Assembly (NCBI RefSeq): GCF_014649715.1 | Contig: NZ_BMTO01000004.1 | Span: forward strand, 415,687-479,686 | Direction of reading: 5' to 3' | From: Streptomyces lateritius | GTDB taxonomy: Bacteria > Actinomycetota > Actinomycetes > Streptomycetales > Streptomycetaceae | DNA length: 64,000 nt | Part shown: positions 8,108 through 16,828 of the stretch, piece by piece | Layout of the letters: each line of letters begins with the position of its first letter | How positions within the stretch are numbered: position 1 is the stretch's first letter | Position numbers and translations under genes: made by a program | Notes under the pieces: generated by a model | Database searches by the model: none | Told to the model about the DNA's origin: nothing | What the model saw: the letters and a program-made list of their open reading frames with translations, nothing else

Positions 8108-9577
8108 GTGCACTTCATCCAAGGCAGAGGAACGGTAGGACGAGGGGCCCTTCTCGTCATCGCGTTCATCACCGCGATCGGCATCAGCCTGACCGGAGCG
8201 GAACGCGCTGAGGCCGCGCCCGGCCCAAGCTTCACCAACCCTGTCGTCGACGTGCCCAACAGTGCCGACCCGACGCTGGTCCAGCACGGCGGCTTCTACT
8301 ACTACGTCGCGACGACCTGGTCCTCCGACATCGTGATGCGCCGCTCACCCACGATCGCCGGTCTGCGTAACGCACCGGAGCGGCTGGTCTTCCGCACGGC
8401 CGGGACAGGAATGTGGGCGCCGCATCTGGAGAAGGTCGGTGACCGCTGGTACCTGTACTACTCGGTTGAGCAGTCTGGCGGGCCTCGACGAACGCATGCC
8501 CTGGAGAGCTCCGGCAGCGATCCGCTCGGGCCGTACGTATATCGCGGCATCGTCAACCTCATGCCGAACAACGGGTGGGCCATCGATGCGAGCCTGCTGA
8601 GGCTCAACGGTTCTCTCTACATGACGTTCTCCGCCTTCTCCCCGGCGGACAACCTGCAGTCGCTGTACATCGCCCCCATGTCGAACCCCTGGACCGCCAG
8701 CGCACACGGGACGCGGATCTCGGCGCCGACGCTGGCCTGGGAGCGGCAGGACGGCGCGGTCAACGAAGGATCCTTCGCGCTGCAGCGCAACGGCCGCACC
8801 TTCCTCACGTACTCGGCCAGCCACTGCAACGGACCCAACTACAAGCTGGGGATGCTGGAGTACACAGGAGGCGATCCGCTCGCCGCCGCGTCGTGGACAA
8901 AGGCTCCCCAACCGATCTTCCAACGCAATGACGCCGCCGGGGTGTTCGGCCCCGGACACCACTCCTTCTTCACCTCGCCCGACGGCACCGAGACCTGGAT
9001 CGCCTACCACGCGAACTCCTCAGCGTCGCAGGGATGCGGGACCACGCGCACGACGCGGGTGCAGAAGATCTCCTGGAACGCCGACGGCACCCCGAACCTC
9101 GGAACCCCGGTCTCGACGTCGACCGTGCTCCAGGGCCCGTCGGGAGAGTCCCCTGTGCCGGCGGCGCCGGTCGCCCTGCGCAACCGGCACAGCGGGCTGT
9201 GCCTGGACGACTACAACTGGGCGACCGCGCCGGGGGCAGAGGTACGGCAGTGGACGTGCAGTGGCGCCGCGGTCCAGAACTGGACCCTGACACCCACGGC
9301 CGACGGCTACTACCAAATCCGCAACGGGCACAGCGGCTTGTGCCTGGACAACAAGGATTTCGCGACCACAGCCGGATCCCCCGTCCAGCAGTGGACGTGC
9401 AACGGCGCAACCGTGCAGCAGTGGAGAGTGGTGCCGACCGCAGGCGGCTACTCCACCCTCGTCAACCGGCACAGCGGTCTGTGCCTCGACAACTACAACT
9501 GGGGCACAGCGCCAGGCTCCGAAGTCCGCCAGTGGACCTGTAACAGCAACAACGCCCAGCAGTGGAACATCGTCTGA
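8108..9577 (+). CDS. Secreted GH43 glycosidase with C-terminal ricin-type lectin (CBM13)
   Basis: GTG 8108 is chosen because AAGGAG lies five bases upstream; a GTG at 8081 has no such site. The 489-residue product has a signal peptide ending near AERAEAAPG, then a GH43 domain (NSADPTLVQ Asp, AIDASLL Asp, VNEGSF Glu). From about residue 350 three ricin repeats (RHSGLCLDDYNW, GHSGLCLDNKDF, RHSGLCLDNYNW), each closing in a Q-x-W-type motif, form a beta-trefoil CBM13. It follows the first GH43 by 51 bases and is probably co-transcribed; the two share the catalytic fold but bind polysaccharide through different modules. Confidence 0.88.
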   Translation: MHFIQGRGTVGRGALLVIAFITAIGISLTGAERAEAAPGPSFTNPVVDVPNSADPTLVQHGGFYYYVATTWSSDIVMRRSPTIAGLRNAPERLVFRTAGTGMWAPHLEKVGDRWYLYYSVEQSGGPRRTHALESSGSDPLGPYVYRGIVNLMPNNGWAIDASLLRLNGSLYMTFSAFSPADNLQSLYIAPMSNPWTASAHGTRISAPTLAWERQDGAVNEGSFALQRNGRTFLTYSASHCNGPNYKLGMLEYTGGDPLAAASWTKAPQPIFQRNDAAGVFGPGHHSFFTSPDGTETWIAYHANSSASQGCGTTRTTRVQKISWNADGTPNLGTPVSTSTVLQGPSGESPVPAAPVALRNRHSGLCLDDYNWATAPGAEVRQWTCSGAAVQNWTLTPTADGYYQIRNGHSGLCLDNKDFATTAGSPVQQWTCNGATVQQWRVVPTAGGYSTLVNRHSGLCLDNYNWGTAPGSEVRQWTCNSNNAQQWNIV

Positions 9578-9682
9578 CCCTCGACGCGCTCAGCGCGCAC
9601 GGGGCCTTGGCGCTTCTCGTGTAAGCGGTGCACACAGGTACAGGTGACCGCTTGCGCTGAAGGCGTGCTACGCGTTCGTATC

Positions 9683-9720
9683 GTTCCGATCCCCCCTCGT
9701 TCGCGAGAGGGGATCGGAAC
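9683..9720. terminator. Hairpin terminator after the GH43 pair
   Basis: GTTCCGATCCCC and its exact complement close a 14-base interval that itself contains a CTCG/CGAG stem. It sits between the second GH43 gene and the opposing transposase relic, so it can act in both directions. Confidence 0.6.
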
Positions 9721-9738
9721 AGTGAGCCTTCTCCGACC

Positions 9739-10284
9739 TCACGCTGACGCGCGGTGAAGGACGAGAACGGCCTGGACAATCGCGGTGATGCGGTCGGTGC
9801 TGCAGCGGAGCTTCCGCAGGAGGCGCCTGCCCTTCAGCGTGGCCATGGCCTGCTCGCCAAGGCTCCGAATCCTGGCGTGCGTGCTGTTGTGCCGACGCTG
9901 CCACCGCTTGAGGCGACGGCCGCCGAAGGGCAACCCGGATGGAGTCGCCGGCGCCCTGATACGCCTTGTCGGCCCAGCACTCGAGTCCGATCTCGGTGAG
10001 CGCGTCGACGACGGCTGTGGGTGCGGGCTGCGGTCAGGTCGTGGGTGGAGCCGGGTATCGCGGGTCAGACCCACAGCAGGTCCGAAGGGATCAGTGAGGA
10101 CCTGGACGTTCATGCCGTGACATTCGTGTTTGCCCGAGTGGTACGGGGTGTCGGCGGCGATCCGGTCGATCGGCAGCAGCGTCCCGTCGAGGATCACGAA
10201 GGTCGGGCGGCTCACGATCCGCATCGCGTCGGCCAGGCTGGGAGCCAGCGCGACCAGGACCCCAGGGAAATGCGGCCGTATCAA
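9739..10284 (-). pseudogene. Decayed IS5-family DDE transposase
   Basis: The frame begins inside the transposase (LVALAPSLADAMRIV) and contains the FVILDGTLLPIDRIAADTPY and YHSGKHECHGMNVQVLTDP blocks around the first catalytic Asp. It then leaves the family sequence after about residue 70 and returns with RAHA/THARIRSLGEQAMATLKG near the C-terminus. The middle part reads in another frame, so at least two frameshifts are present, and the N-terminal helix-turn-helix is missing. The element is dead. No terminal inverted repeats were found. It marks the boundary between the accessory flank and the core chromosome. Confidence 0.8.
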
Positions 10285-10439
10285 GTGGGCGGACGCCCCC
10301 GGGTGGGGGGAGGGGTCGGCACGGATCCAGCACGACGCACCCGAACGGACCGGAACGGACGCCGGCGGAAGTCAACACCAGGTCAGCACCAGCGCATCTG
10401 CGCTCGATGTGTCTCGCGCGGCCCGCGCCTCTGACCAGC

Positions 10440-10628
10440 ATGTTTGCGCGAGGGGGTGCCGCGTGGCATATGGCGCCCTCCCATTTGGAGAACATCTGGC
10501 TGCGGACCAAGCGCTACAACGCGAGCGGGAAAGTGGCCTCCGGCACAGGGGGCGTCTGCTACCTCTACTTCCCCGACCGCCCCACACCCGCCCAGCGCAA
10601 GGCCTTGGCGGCCGTCGGCATCCGCTGA
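10440..10628 (+). CDS. Short hypothetical protein or gene remnant
   Basis: This 62-residue frame contains MAPSHLENIWLRTKRYNAS and CYLYFPDRPTPAQRKALAAV, a mixed composition unlike the Arg/Pro-rich shadows around it, which suggests present or former coding. I do not recognise a family. There is no good ribosome site; alternative starts at GTG 10458 or ATG 10470 are possible. It lies next to the transposase relic, so it may be the 3' end of a truncated gene. Confidence 0.35.
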   Translation: MFARGGAAWHMAPSHLENIWLRTKRYNASGKVASGTGGVCYLYFPDRPTPAQRKALAAVGIR

Positions 10629-10703
10629 CGAGCCGCCCCGGCCCCGGGCGCCGTGACGAACGTCTCTACCCCGGGGCCGCCCCTCGCTGGCACTGTGGTG
10701 GCC

Positions 10704-10850
10704 ATGACCGCCACCTCCCACTCCATCGCCCGTTCCCGTGCCCGTACCGGCGGCCCCGAGGACAACGGCCCGAAGGTTCTCGAACACGTCCTCGGCTGGA
10801 CCCTGGTCGTCGTCCTCGCCATGTTCGTCACCCAGATCGGCCTGATGTGA
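10704..10850 (+). CDS. Small single-pass membrane protein
   Basis: A 48-residue frame from ATG 10704: a charged N-terminal half (ARSRARTGGPEDNGPKVLE) followed by one transmembrane helix (LGWTLVVVLAMFVTQIGLM). The upstream GTG at 10653 is less likely, as it only adds a low-complexity lead. Composition and GC3 fit coding. No function known to me. Confidence 0.5.
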   Translation: MTATSHSIARSRARTGGPEDNGPKVLEHVLGWTLVVVLAMFVTQIGLM

Positions 10851-11250
10851 CCGGAGCGTCCGACGCGACCGGCACGTAGAGGAGCTCCTCGCCGTCGTCA
10901 CGGGTCCGTGTCAGGAAGTCGCAGAGCACGGCCGGGCGCATCGTCAGGGCCACGGCTCCCCGCGGTACCCGGCCCCGCACGCCGACGACGCCTGAGCGGA
11001 CGGCGGGCCCGGCCGGCCGCGGACGTGACCGGCGCCCCCCGTGACCGGAACCCGCGTGACCGCCGTCCGCACGCGCGGCGGACGTGTGACCGGCGCCCGC
11101 CGAACGGGCATACTCCTTGCGCCACGGGTGGCGGGCGCCCCCTCGCGCGATCCGCCGGGGGAGCATCGGCTCAGCGTGTGCGTACCGGCGGAGCCGCCCG
11201 ACCCCTCGCGCGCGTCGCCGCAGCGCCCGACAGGGAAGGAGTGCGCCGCC
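10851..11250. other. Non-coding region with GTGACCG repeats before the acyl-CoA dehydrogenase
   Basis: No convincing gene in 400 bases. It holds a GAGGAGCTCCTC palindrome near 10877, four copies of GTGACCG or GTGACCGG at about 11025, 11041, 11056 and 11096, and the AAGGAG ribosome site of the next gene. Confidence 0.4.
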
Positions 11251-12423
11251 ATGCCCGACCGCGCCCCGCAGACCGTGGAACGCCGGCTGCCCACCGAGGA
11301 GGCCCGGGAACTGCTCGCCCTGGTCCGTGACATCGCCGAGCGCGAGATCGCACCGCGTGCCGCCGAGGAGGAGGACGCGGGCCGCTTCCCCCGGGAGCTC
11401 TTCTCGCTGCTCTCCTCCTCGGGGCTGCTCGGCCTCCCGTACGCCTCCGAGTACGGCGGCGGCGACCAGCCCTACGCCGTCTACCTCCAGGTGCTCGAGG
11501 AACTCGCCGCCGCCCGTCTCACCGTCGGCCTCGGCGTCAGCGTCCACACTCTCTCCTGCCACGCGCTGGCCGGCTTCGGAACCGAGGAACAGCGGGCCGC
11601 CCATCTGCCGGCGATGCTCGGCGGCGGCCTCCTCGGCGCGTACTGCCTCTCCGAACCGACCTCCGGTTCCGACGCGGCCTCCCTGCGCACCAAGGCGGTC
11701 AGGGAGGGCGACGAATGGATGCTGACCGGTACCAAGGCGTGGATCACGCACGGTGGGATCGCCGACTTCTGCACGGTGATGGCCCGGACCGGCGGCGAAG
11801 GGCCCAAGGGGATCACCGCGTTCCTCGTCCCGGGCGACGCCGAGGGGCTGAGCGCGGCCGCGCCCGAGCGGAAGATGGGCATGAAGGGCTCGCCCACCGC
11901 GCAGCTCCACTTCGACGGGGTACGGATCCCGGACGCGCGCCGCATCGGCGAGGAGGGCCAGGGCTTCGCCGTCGCGCTCTCCGCCCTGGACTCCGGGCGG
12001 CTCGGGATCGCGGCCTGTGCGGTGGGGCTCGCGCAGGCGGCCCTGGACCAGGCCGTCGAGTACGCCCGCGAGCGCCGGCAGTTCGGCCGGCCGATCGCCG
12101 ACTTCCAGGGCCTGCGCTTCCTGCTGGCGGACATGGCGACCCGGATCGAGGCGGGCCGGGCGCTGTACCTGGAGGCGGCGCGGCTGCGTGACGAGGGCAG
12201 GCCGTTCGGCCGGCAGGCGGCGATGGCGAAGCTCTTCTGCACGGACGCGGCCATGCAGGTCACCACGGACGCGGTCCAGGTGCTCGGCGGATACGGGTAC
12301 ACCGCGGACTTCCCCGTGGAGCGCTACATGCGCGAGGCGAAGATGCTGCAGATCGTCGAGGGCACCAATCAGATCCAGCGGATGGTCATCGCGCGTCACC
12401 TTGTCGGACCAGAGTCCCGCTGA
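11251..12423 (+). CDS. Acyl-CoA dehydrogenase
   Basis: A 390-residue FAD flavoenzyme that introduces a double bond between C2 and C3 of acyl-CoA in fatty-acid or branched-chain degradation. ATG 11251 has GAAGGAG nine bases upstream; the longer frame upstream is not homologous. The N-terminal helical domain is followed by the FAD-binding CLSEPTSGSDAASL and TGTKAWITHGGIADF blocks, and the C-terminal domain ends in GGYGYTADFPVERYMREAK plus IVEGTNQIQR, where E370 is the catalytic base of the short/medium-chain class. The stop overlaps the end of the convergent 90-residue gene. Confidence 0.93.
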   Translation: MPDRAPQTVERRLPTEEARELLALVRDIAEREIAPRAAEEEDAGRFPRELFSLLSSSGLLGLPYASEYGGGDQPYAVYLQVLEELAAARLTVGLGVSVHTLSCHALAGFGTEEQRAAHLPAMLGGGLLGAYCLSEPTSGSDAASLRTKAVREGDEWMLTGTKAWITHGGIADFCTVMARTGGEGPKGITAFLVPGDAEGLSAAAPERKMGMKGSPTAQLHFDGVRIPDARRIGEEGQGFAVALSALDSGRLGIAACAVGLAQAALDQAVEYARERRQFGRPIADFQGLRFLLADMATRIEAGRALYLEAARLRDEGRPFGRQAAMAKLFCTDAAMQVTTDAVQVLGGYGYTADFPVERYMREAKMLQIVEGTNQIQRMVIARHLVGPESR

Positions 12424-12658
12424 CCCCGCTCACGCGGACGGTACGGTCCGCCCAGACGGGGGCCGCGGTCAGCCGGTTCCACTCGTGGTCGCTGCGGCCC
12501 GGCAGGAAGCGGCCGTGGCTCGCCCACTGGGTGAGCAGCGCCTTGTAGATGGGCGGGTCGGCCAGGTGCGGCGCCGGGTGCGGAACCGATTCTTCAAGCC
12601 GCGGCTCGGCGAGTCGCCGCCGTCCGCTGCCGACAGGGGTGGTGTACAGCGAGGTCAT
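12386..12658 (-). CDS. Conserved-looking 90-residue hypothetical protein
   Basis: ATG 12658 is preceded by GGAG at a normal distance, and GC3 is high throughout. The sequence (RRLAEPRLEESVPHPAP, PPIYKALLTQWASHGRFLPG, EWNRLTAAPVW) is balanced and not a shadow. No domain recognised. Its last 38 bases overlap the acyl-CoA dehydrogenase 3' end tail to tail. Confidence 0.6.
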   Translation of the reverse strand: MTSLYTTPVGSGRRRLAEPRLEESVPHPAPHLADPPIYKALLTQWASHGRFLPGRSDHEWNRLTAAPVWADRTVRVSGVSGTLVRQGDAR

Positions 12659-12876
12659 GCCCGCTCCAACGCGATCCGCCGGGCCGGGGTCACCGCCGGA
12701 CGCATTCGAGCGAGAATTCGGTAGCTACCCGGAGGTGGCCGCCCGCCCGCCGGGGCCCGGTTCGCGCACGGCTCCGGCCTCCCGCGCCGGTTCTGTCCTG
12801 CCGTCAACTCCCGCTCGCCGAGCAGGACCGTCACTGGTGAGGACGGCGGGGGCGGACCGGTCCTCGCGGGACAGGC

Positions 12877-13245
12877 TCAGGCCGCGCGCCGCATCTGCGA
12901 CACCTTGATCGGACGGGAGCCCGGACCGCCCACGTGCGAGAAGGGCTGCGTCCGCCAGTCGAGACCCTGAGGAAGGGTCAGCAGGAGCGCCGTGTCCTGC
13001 TCCTGCACCTCCAGGGTCTCGTCCGCCGGGCTCGCGTCGGAGGCCGCCCGGCCGGTGCCCGAGCAGACCGTCAGGACGAACGGGTTCCACGGGGTCGGGC
13101 ACAGCGCGTGCTCGGGCAGTACGTCCTCGTCGGCGAGCAGCGCGATCGGCTGCACGCAGTCCGGGCAGATGACCCGGTACATCTCAAAGGTGTCGTACGC
13201 GTCGAGCTCGTCGGCCGCCTCGACCGAATCAACAGGCTCCTGCAT
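12877..13245 (-). CDS. Hypothetical protein with a CxxC zinc-ribbon-like knuckle
   Basis: A 122-residue acidic protein. ATG 13245 follows GGGGGAG; an upstream in-frame start at 13305 is rejected because that segment is basic and off-family. It has a CPDC pair in the RVICPDCVQPIALL segment, another Cys in HALC, and a Cys later. The spacing could hold one metal ion, but this is inference. It is divergent from the Lrp regulator, with 227 bases between them. Confidence 0.65.
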   Translation of the reverse strand: MQEPVDSVEAADELDAYDTFEMYRVICPDCVQPIALLADEDVLPEHALCPTPWNPFVLTVCSGTGRAASDASPADETLEVQEQDTALLLTLPQGLDWRTQPFSHVGGPGSRPIKVSQMRRAA

Positions 13246-13472
13246 GGACAATCTCCCCCTCGGGTGGGTCGACCAAGTACGTATGGCCTCGACCAGAACA
13301 AGCAATTCCCATGCGGACCGTCGTATAACCGTGAGGTCCCGTCCGACCCTGGCCGCAAACCTGTGGCGTTCGTCACATGCCGTTCGCAGGTGCCCCGCGG
13401 ATGCCCATAGACGGCCAAAGGAGGCGGCCTCCCGGCTGTGCCGATGCGACCCCTGGGCAATAGGTTGACCGC

Positions 13473-13913
13473 ATGGAGGAGCTGGATCGTCAGATCGTCG
13501 AGTTGCTCGTCAGAGACGGGCGCATGAGCTACACCGACCTGGGCAAGGCCACCGGCCTGTCCACGTCGGCCGTGCATCAGCGCGTCCGCCGTCTGGAGCA
13601 GCGCGGGGTCATCCGCGGCTATGCCGCCGTCGTCGACCCGGAGGCCGTCGGGTTGCCGCTGACCGCCTTCATCTCGGTCAAACCCTTCGACCCCAGCGCC
13701 CCGGACGACACTCCGGACCGGCTCGCGGACATCCCGGAGATCGAGGCCTGCCACAGCGTCGCGGGCGAGGAGAACTACATCCTCAAGGTGCGCGTCGCCA
13801 CCCCGCTGGAGCTGGAACACCTGCTCAGCCGCATCCGCTCGCAGGCCGGCGTCTCCAGCCGGACCACGGTCGTCCTGTCGACCCCGTACGAAGCCCGGCC
13901 GCCGCGTATCTAG
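13473..13913 (+). CDS. Lrp/AsnC-family transcriptional regulator
   Basis: 146 residues: N-terminal winged helix (LLVRDGRMSYTDLGKATGLS, then a recognition helix in TSAVHQRVRRLEQRGVIRG) and C-terminal RAM/AsnC effector domain. ATG 13473 has a TAGGTT -10-like box ending six to seven bases upstream, so the mRNA is probably leaderless. Ten bases separate it from the amidohydrolase, with which it likely forms an operon. Effector unknown, probably an amino acid. Confidence 0.9.
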   Translation: MEELDRQIVELLVRDGRMSYTDLGKATGLSTSAVHQRVRRLEQRGVIRGYAAVVDPEAVGLPLTAFISVKPFDPSAPDDTPDRLADIPEIEACHSVAGEENYILKVRVATPLELEHLLSRIRSQAGVSSRTTVVLSTPYEARPPRI

Positions 13914-13923
13914 GCTGGTCACC

Positions 13924-15546
13924 ATGACCACCGAGTACGAACACCGCACCGTGCTGCTGCGCGGTGGAGAAGTCCACAGCCCCGCCGACCCCTTCGCCAC
14001 CGCCATGGTGGTGGAGCGCGGACACGTCGCCTGGGTCGGGTCGGAGGGGGCGGCCGACGCCTTCGCCGCCGGAGTGGACGAGGTGATCGACCTCCAAGGC
14101 GCCCTGGTCACCCCCGCGTTCGTCGACGCGCACGTGCACACCACCGCCACCGGTCTCGCCCTGACCGGCCTCGACCTCTCCTCCGCCGCCTCGCTCGCCG
14201 AGGCCGCGGAGCGGATCCGCGCCCACTCCGCCGCCCGCCCCGACGACCGGATCCTGATCGGACACGGCTGGGACGCCTCCCGCTGGCCCGAGCGCCGGGC
14301 GCCGCGCCGCGAGGAACTGGACACCCTCACCGGCGGCCGTCCCCTCTACCTCACCCGGATCGACGTCCACTCGGCCGTCGTCACCACCGCGCTGCTCGAC
14401 CTCGTGCCGGGCGTCCGCGACCTCACCGGCTTCCGCGACGGCGAACCGCTGACCGGCGACGCGCACCACGCCGTCCGCGCCGCCGCCTACGCGGCGATCT
14501 CGCCCGCGCAGCGCACCGAGGCCCAGCGCGCGGCCCGCGCCCACGCCGCCTCGCTCGGCATCGGCACGCTCCACGAGTGCGGCGGACCCGAGATCTCCTC
14601 GGAGGACGACTTCACCGGCCTGCTCGACCTCGCCCGTGACGAGCCGGGCCCCCGCGTCGTCGGTTACTGGGCCGACCTCGACGTCGCCCGGGCCCGCGAC
14701 CTCGGCGCGGTGGGCGCCGCCGGCGACCTCTTCGCCGACGGCTCGCTCGGCTCGCACACCGCCTGTCTGCACGAGGCCTACGCCGACCACGCCGACACCG
14801 CCCACACCGGGGTCGCCCACCTCGACGCCACGACTGTCGCGAGCCATGTCGTGGCCTGTACCGAGGCCGGCCTCCAGGCCGGGTTCCACGCCATCGGCGA
14901 CGCGGCCGTCACCGCCGTCGTCGAGGGCGTCCGCGCCGCCGCCGAGAAGCTCGGCCTCGCCCGCATCAGGGCCGCGCGGCACCGCGTCGAGCACGCCGAG
15001 ATGCTGACCCCCGAGACGATCGCGGCTTTCGCCGAACTCGGCCTCACCGCCTCCGTCCAGCCCGCCTTCGACGCGGCCTGGGGCGGTGAGGAGGGCATGT
15101 ACGCCGAACGCCTCGGCGCCGAGCGGGCCCGCACCCTCAACCCGTACGCCGCCCTGCTCCGCGCCGGAGTGCCGCTGGCCTTCGGCTCGGACAGCCCGGT
15201 CACCCCGCTGGACCCCTGGGGCACGATCCGCGCCGCCGCCTTCCACCGCACCCCCGATCACCGGATCTCCGTCCGCGCCGCCTTCACCGCGCACACCCGA
15301 GGCGGTTGGCGGGCCGCCGGACGCGACGACGCGGGGACACTCGTCCCCGGCGCCCCCGCCGACTTCGCGATCTGGCGCACCGACGAGCTCGTGGTGCAGG
15401 CGCCCGACGACCGCGTGGCCCGCTGGTCGACCGACCCGCGCTCCGGAACGCCCGGTCTGCCCGATCTGACCCCCGGGCGCGAACTCCCCGTCTGTCTTCG
15501 GACGGTGGTCTTCGGACAAACGGTGTTCGTACGGCCGAACGAGTGA
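13924..15546 (+). CDS. Amidohydrolase, YtcJ-like (amidohydro_3)
   Basis: A 540-residue metal-dependent hydrolase with the TIM-barrel amidohydrolase fold: FVDAHVHTTATGL carries the first metal His pair, HRVEHAEML the later His ligands, and PLAFGSDSPVTPLDPW the catalytic Asp. The C-terminal composite beta-sandwich ends with GTLVPGAPADFAIW, the usual closing motif. Family members cleave cyclic amides or N-acyl bonds; substrate not predictable. It is preceded closely by the Lrp gene, which may regulate it. Confidence 0.88.
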   Translation: MTTEYEHRTVLLRGGEVHSPADPFATAMVVERGHVAWVGSEGAADAFAAGVDEVIDLQGALVTPAFVDAHVHTTATGLALTGLDLSSAASLAEAAERIRAHSAARPDDRILIGHGWDASRWPERRAPRREELDTLTGGRPLYLTRIDVHSAVVTTALLDLVPGVRDLTGFRDGEPLTGDAHHAVRAAAYAAISPAQRTEAQRAARAHAASLGIGTLHECGGPEISSEDDFTGLLDLARDEPGPRVVGYWADLDVARARDLGAVGAAGDLFADGSLGSHTACLHEAYADHADTAHTGVAHLDATTVASHVVACTEAGLQAGFHAIGDAAVTAVVEGVRAAAEKLGLARIRAARHRVEHAEMLTPETIAAFAELGLTASVQPAFDAAWGGEEGMYAERLGAERARTLNPYAALLRAGVPLAFGSDSPVTPLDPWGTIRAAAFHRTPDHRISVRAAFTAHTRGGWRAAGRDDAGTLVPGAPADFAIWRTDELVVQAPDDRVARWSTDPRSGTPGLPDLTPGRELPVCLRTVVFGQTVFVRPNE

Positions 15547-16001
15547 CGTAGGGACATTTCGTACCGCCGATCGATGATCAACCGGCTCGTTCATCACCTG
15601 CGGATCTTCCCCACTGACCTGGCAGTATCGATCATCTTCGCAGGTCAAACGGGTGTTGACAGCTAGCCGTCACCGGCCGGTAGGTTCGGCGCGTCCACCA
15701 CAGGACGTCCGACCGGATTCAAACCTCCACGCAGTCGTCGAACGCCGCTGGGTCAAGGAATGGTGTGCCGCACCGGCGCGCCATCCCCGGGAACCAGGTT
15801 CAGCGCCCGCGCCTCGGGGGCGAGGGAAGGTTTTGTCCGGCGGAGGGTGCGACCCGGGTGGGGCCCGGACGTTCAGTAGACAACGGCTCTCGGTCGACCC
15901 GCAGCCAGCGGGTCCCAGGTCGGCCCGAAGGGCGCCGGGCCCCGATCCGCACCGCCGGCTCGCTATGGTGGGGGCTCGCGTAGGCGTCCGAAGGGGCAGT
16001 A
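15547..16001. other. Intergenic region upstream of the mannosyltransferase gene
   Basis: 455 bases with no convincing gene. A sigma-70-like promoter is possible at TTGACA 15656-15661 with TAGGTT 15681-15686 (19-base spacing, long). A TATGGT box lies about 35 bases before GTG 16002. Confidence 0.4.
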
Positions 16002-16781
16002 GTGAACGACGGTGGCCAGAGGCGGTACGGCCCGCTCGGCAGTGCCTTGGTGATCATCCCGACCTACAACGAGGCGGAGAACATCAGGCCCATCGTCTCG
16101 CGTGTGCGGACGGCCGTACCCGAGGCGCACGTCCTCGTCGCCGACGACAACAGCCCCGACGGCACGGGAAAGTTCGCCGACGAGCTCTCCGCCGAGGACG
16201 ACCACGTCCACGTCCTGCACCGTGCCGGCAAGGAAGGGCTCGGTGCCGCCTACCTCGCCGGCTTCCGCTGGGGCGTGGAGCACGGCTACGGCGTCCTCGT
16301 CGAGATGGACGCCGACGGCTCCCACCAGCCCGAGGAACTGCCCCGGCTGCTGACCGCCCTCAAGGGCGCCGACCTGGTGCTCGGCTCCCGCTGGGTGCCC
16401 GGCGGCCGGATCGTGAACTGGCCCAGGTCCCGCGAACTCATCTCCCGCGGCGGCAGCCTCTACTCGCGCCTCATGCTCGACGTGCCGATCCGTGACGTCA
16501 CCGGCGGCTTCCGGGCCTTCCGCAAGGAGACCCTGGAGGGCCTCGGCCTGGACGACGTGGCCTCGGCCGGCTACTGCTTCCAGGTCGACCTGGCCCGCCG
16601 CGCGGTCGCGGCCGGTTTCCACGTCGTGGAGGTCCCCATCACCTTCGTGGAGCGTGAGGTCGGCGACTCCAAGATGAGCAAGGACATCCTGGTCGAGGCG
16701 TTGTGGCGGGTCACCGGCTGGGGTCTGACGGACCGTGCGCGGAAGGTCGGCAAGCTGCTCGGCCGCGGGCACGCGCGCTGA
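16002..16781 (+). CDS. ppm: Polyprenol-phosphate mannosyltransferase (GT2, Ppm1-like)
   Basis: A 259-residue cytoplasmic glycosyltransferase that makes polyprenyl-phosphate-mannose from GDP-mannose, the donor for protein O-mannosylation and mannolipids in actinomycetes. It shows the GT2 motifs in order: LVIIPTYNEAENI, VADDNSPDGTG, VEMDADGSHQPEELP (the metal DxD region) and SGYCF-like AGYCFQVDLARR near the C-terminus. No transmembrane N-acyltransferase domain is attached, so it is the stand-alone form. GTG 16002 is chosen because homology starts within about 15 residues of it. Confidence 0.92.
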   Translation: MNDGGQRRYGPLGSALVIIPTYNEAENIRPIVSRVRTAVPEAHVLVADDNSPDGTGKFADELSAEDDHVHVLHRAGKEGLGAAYLAGFRWGVEHGYGVLVEMDADGSHQPEELPRLLTALKGADLVLGSRWVPGGRIVNWPRSRELISRGGSLYSRLMLDVPIRDVTGGFRAFRKETLEGLGLDDVASAGYCFQVDLARRAVAAGFHVVEVPITFVEREVGDSKMSKDILVEALWRVTGWGLTDRARKVGKLLGRGHAR

Positions 16782-16828
16782 TCCCTCCTTTACGGCGTTC
16801 CTGCGGGGCTCCAGGCACACTGGGGACC

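Noticed and set aside
15653..16495. 280-codon plus-strand frame before and inside the mannosyltransferase gene
   Set aside because: Arg/Pro/Gly-rich and overlaps a well-supported gene in another frame.
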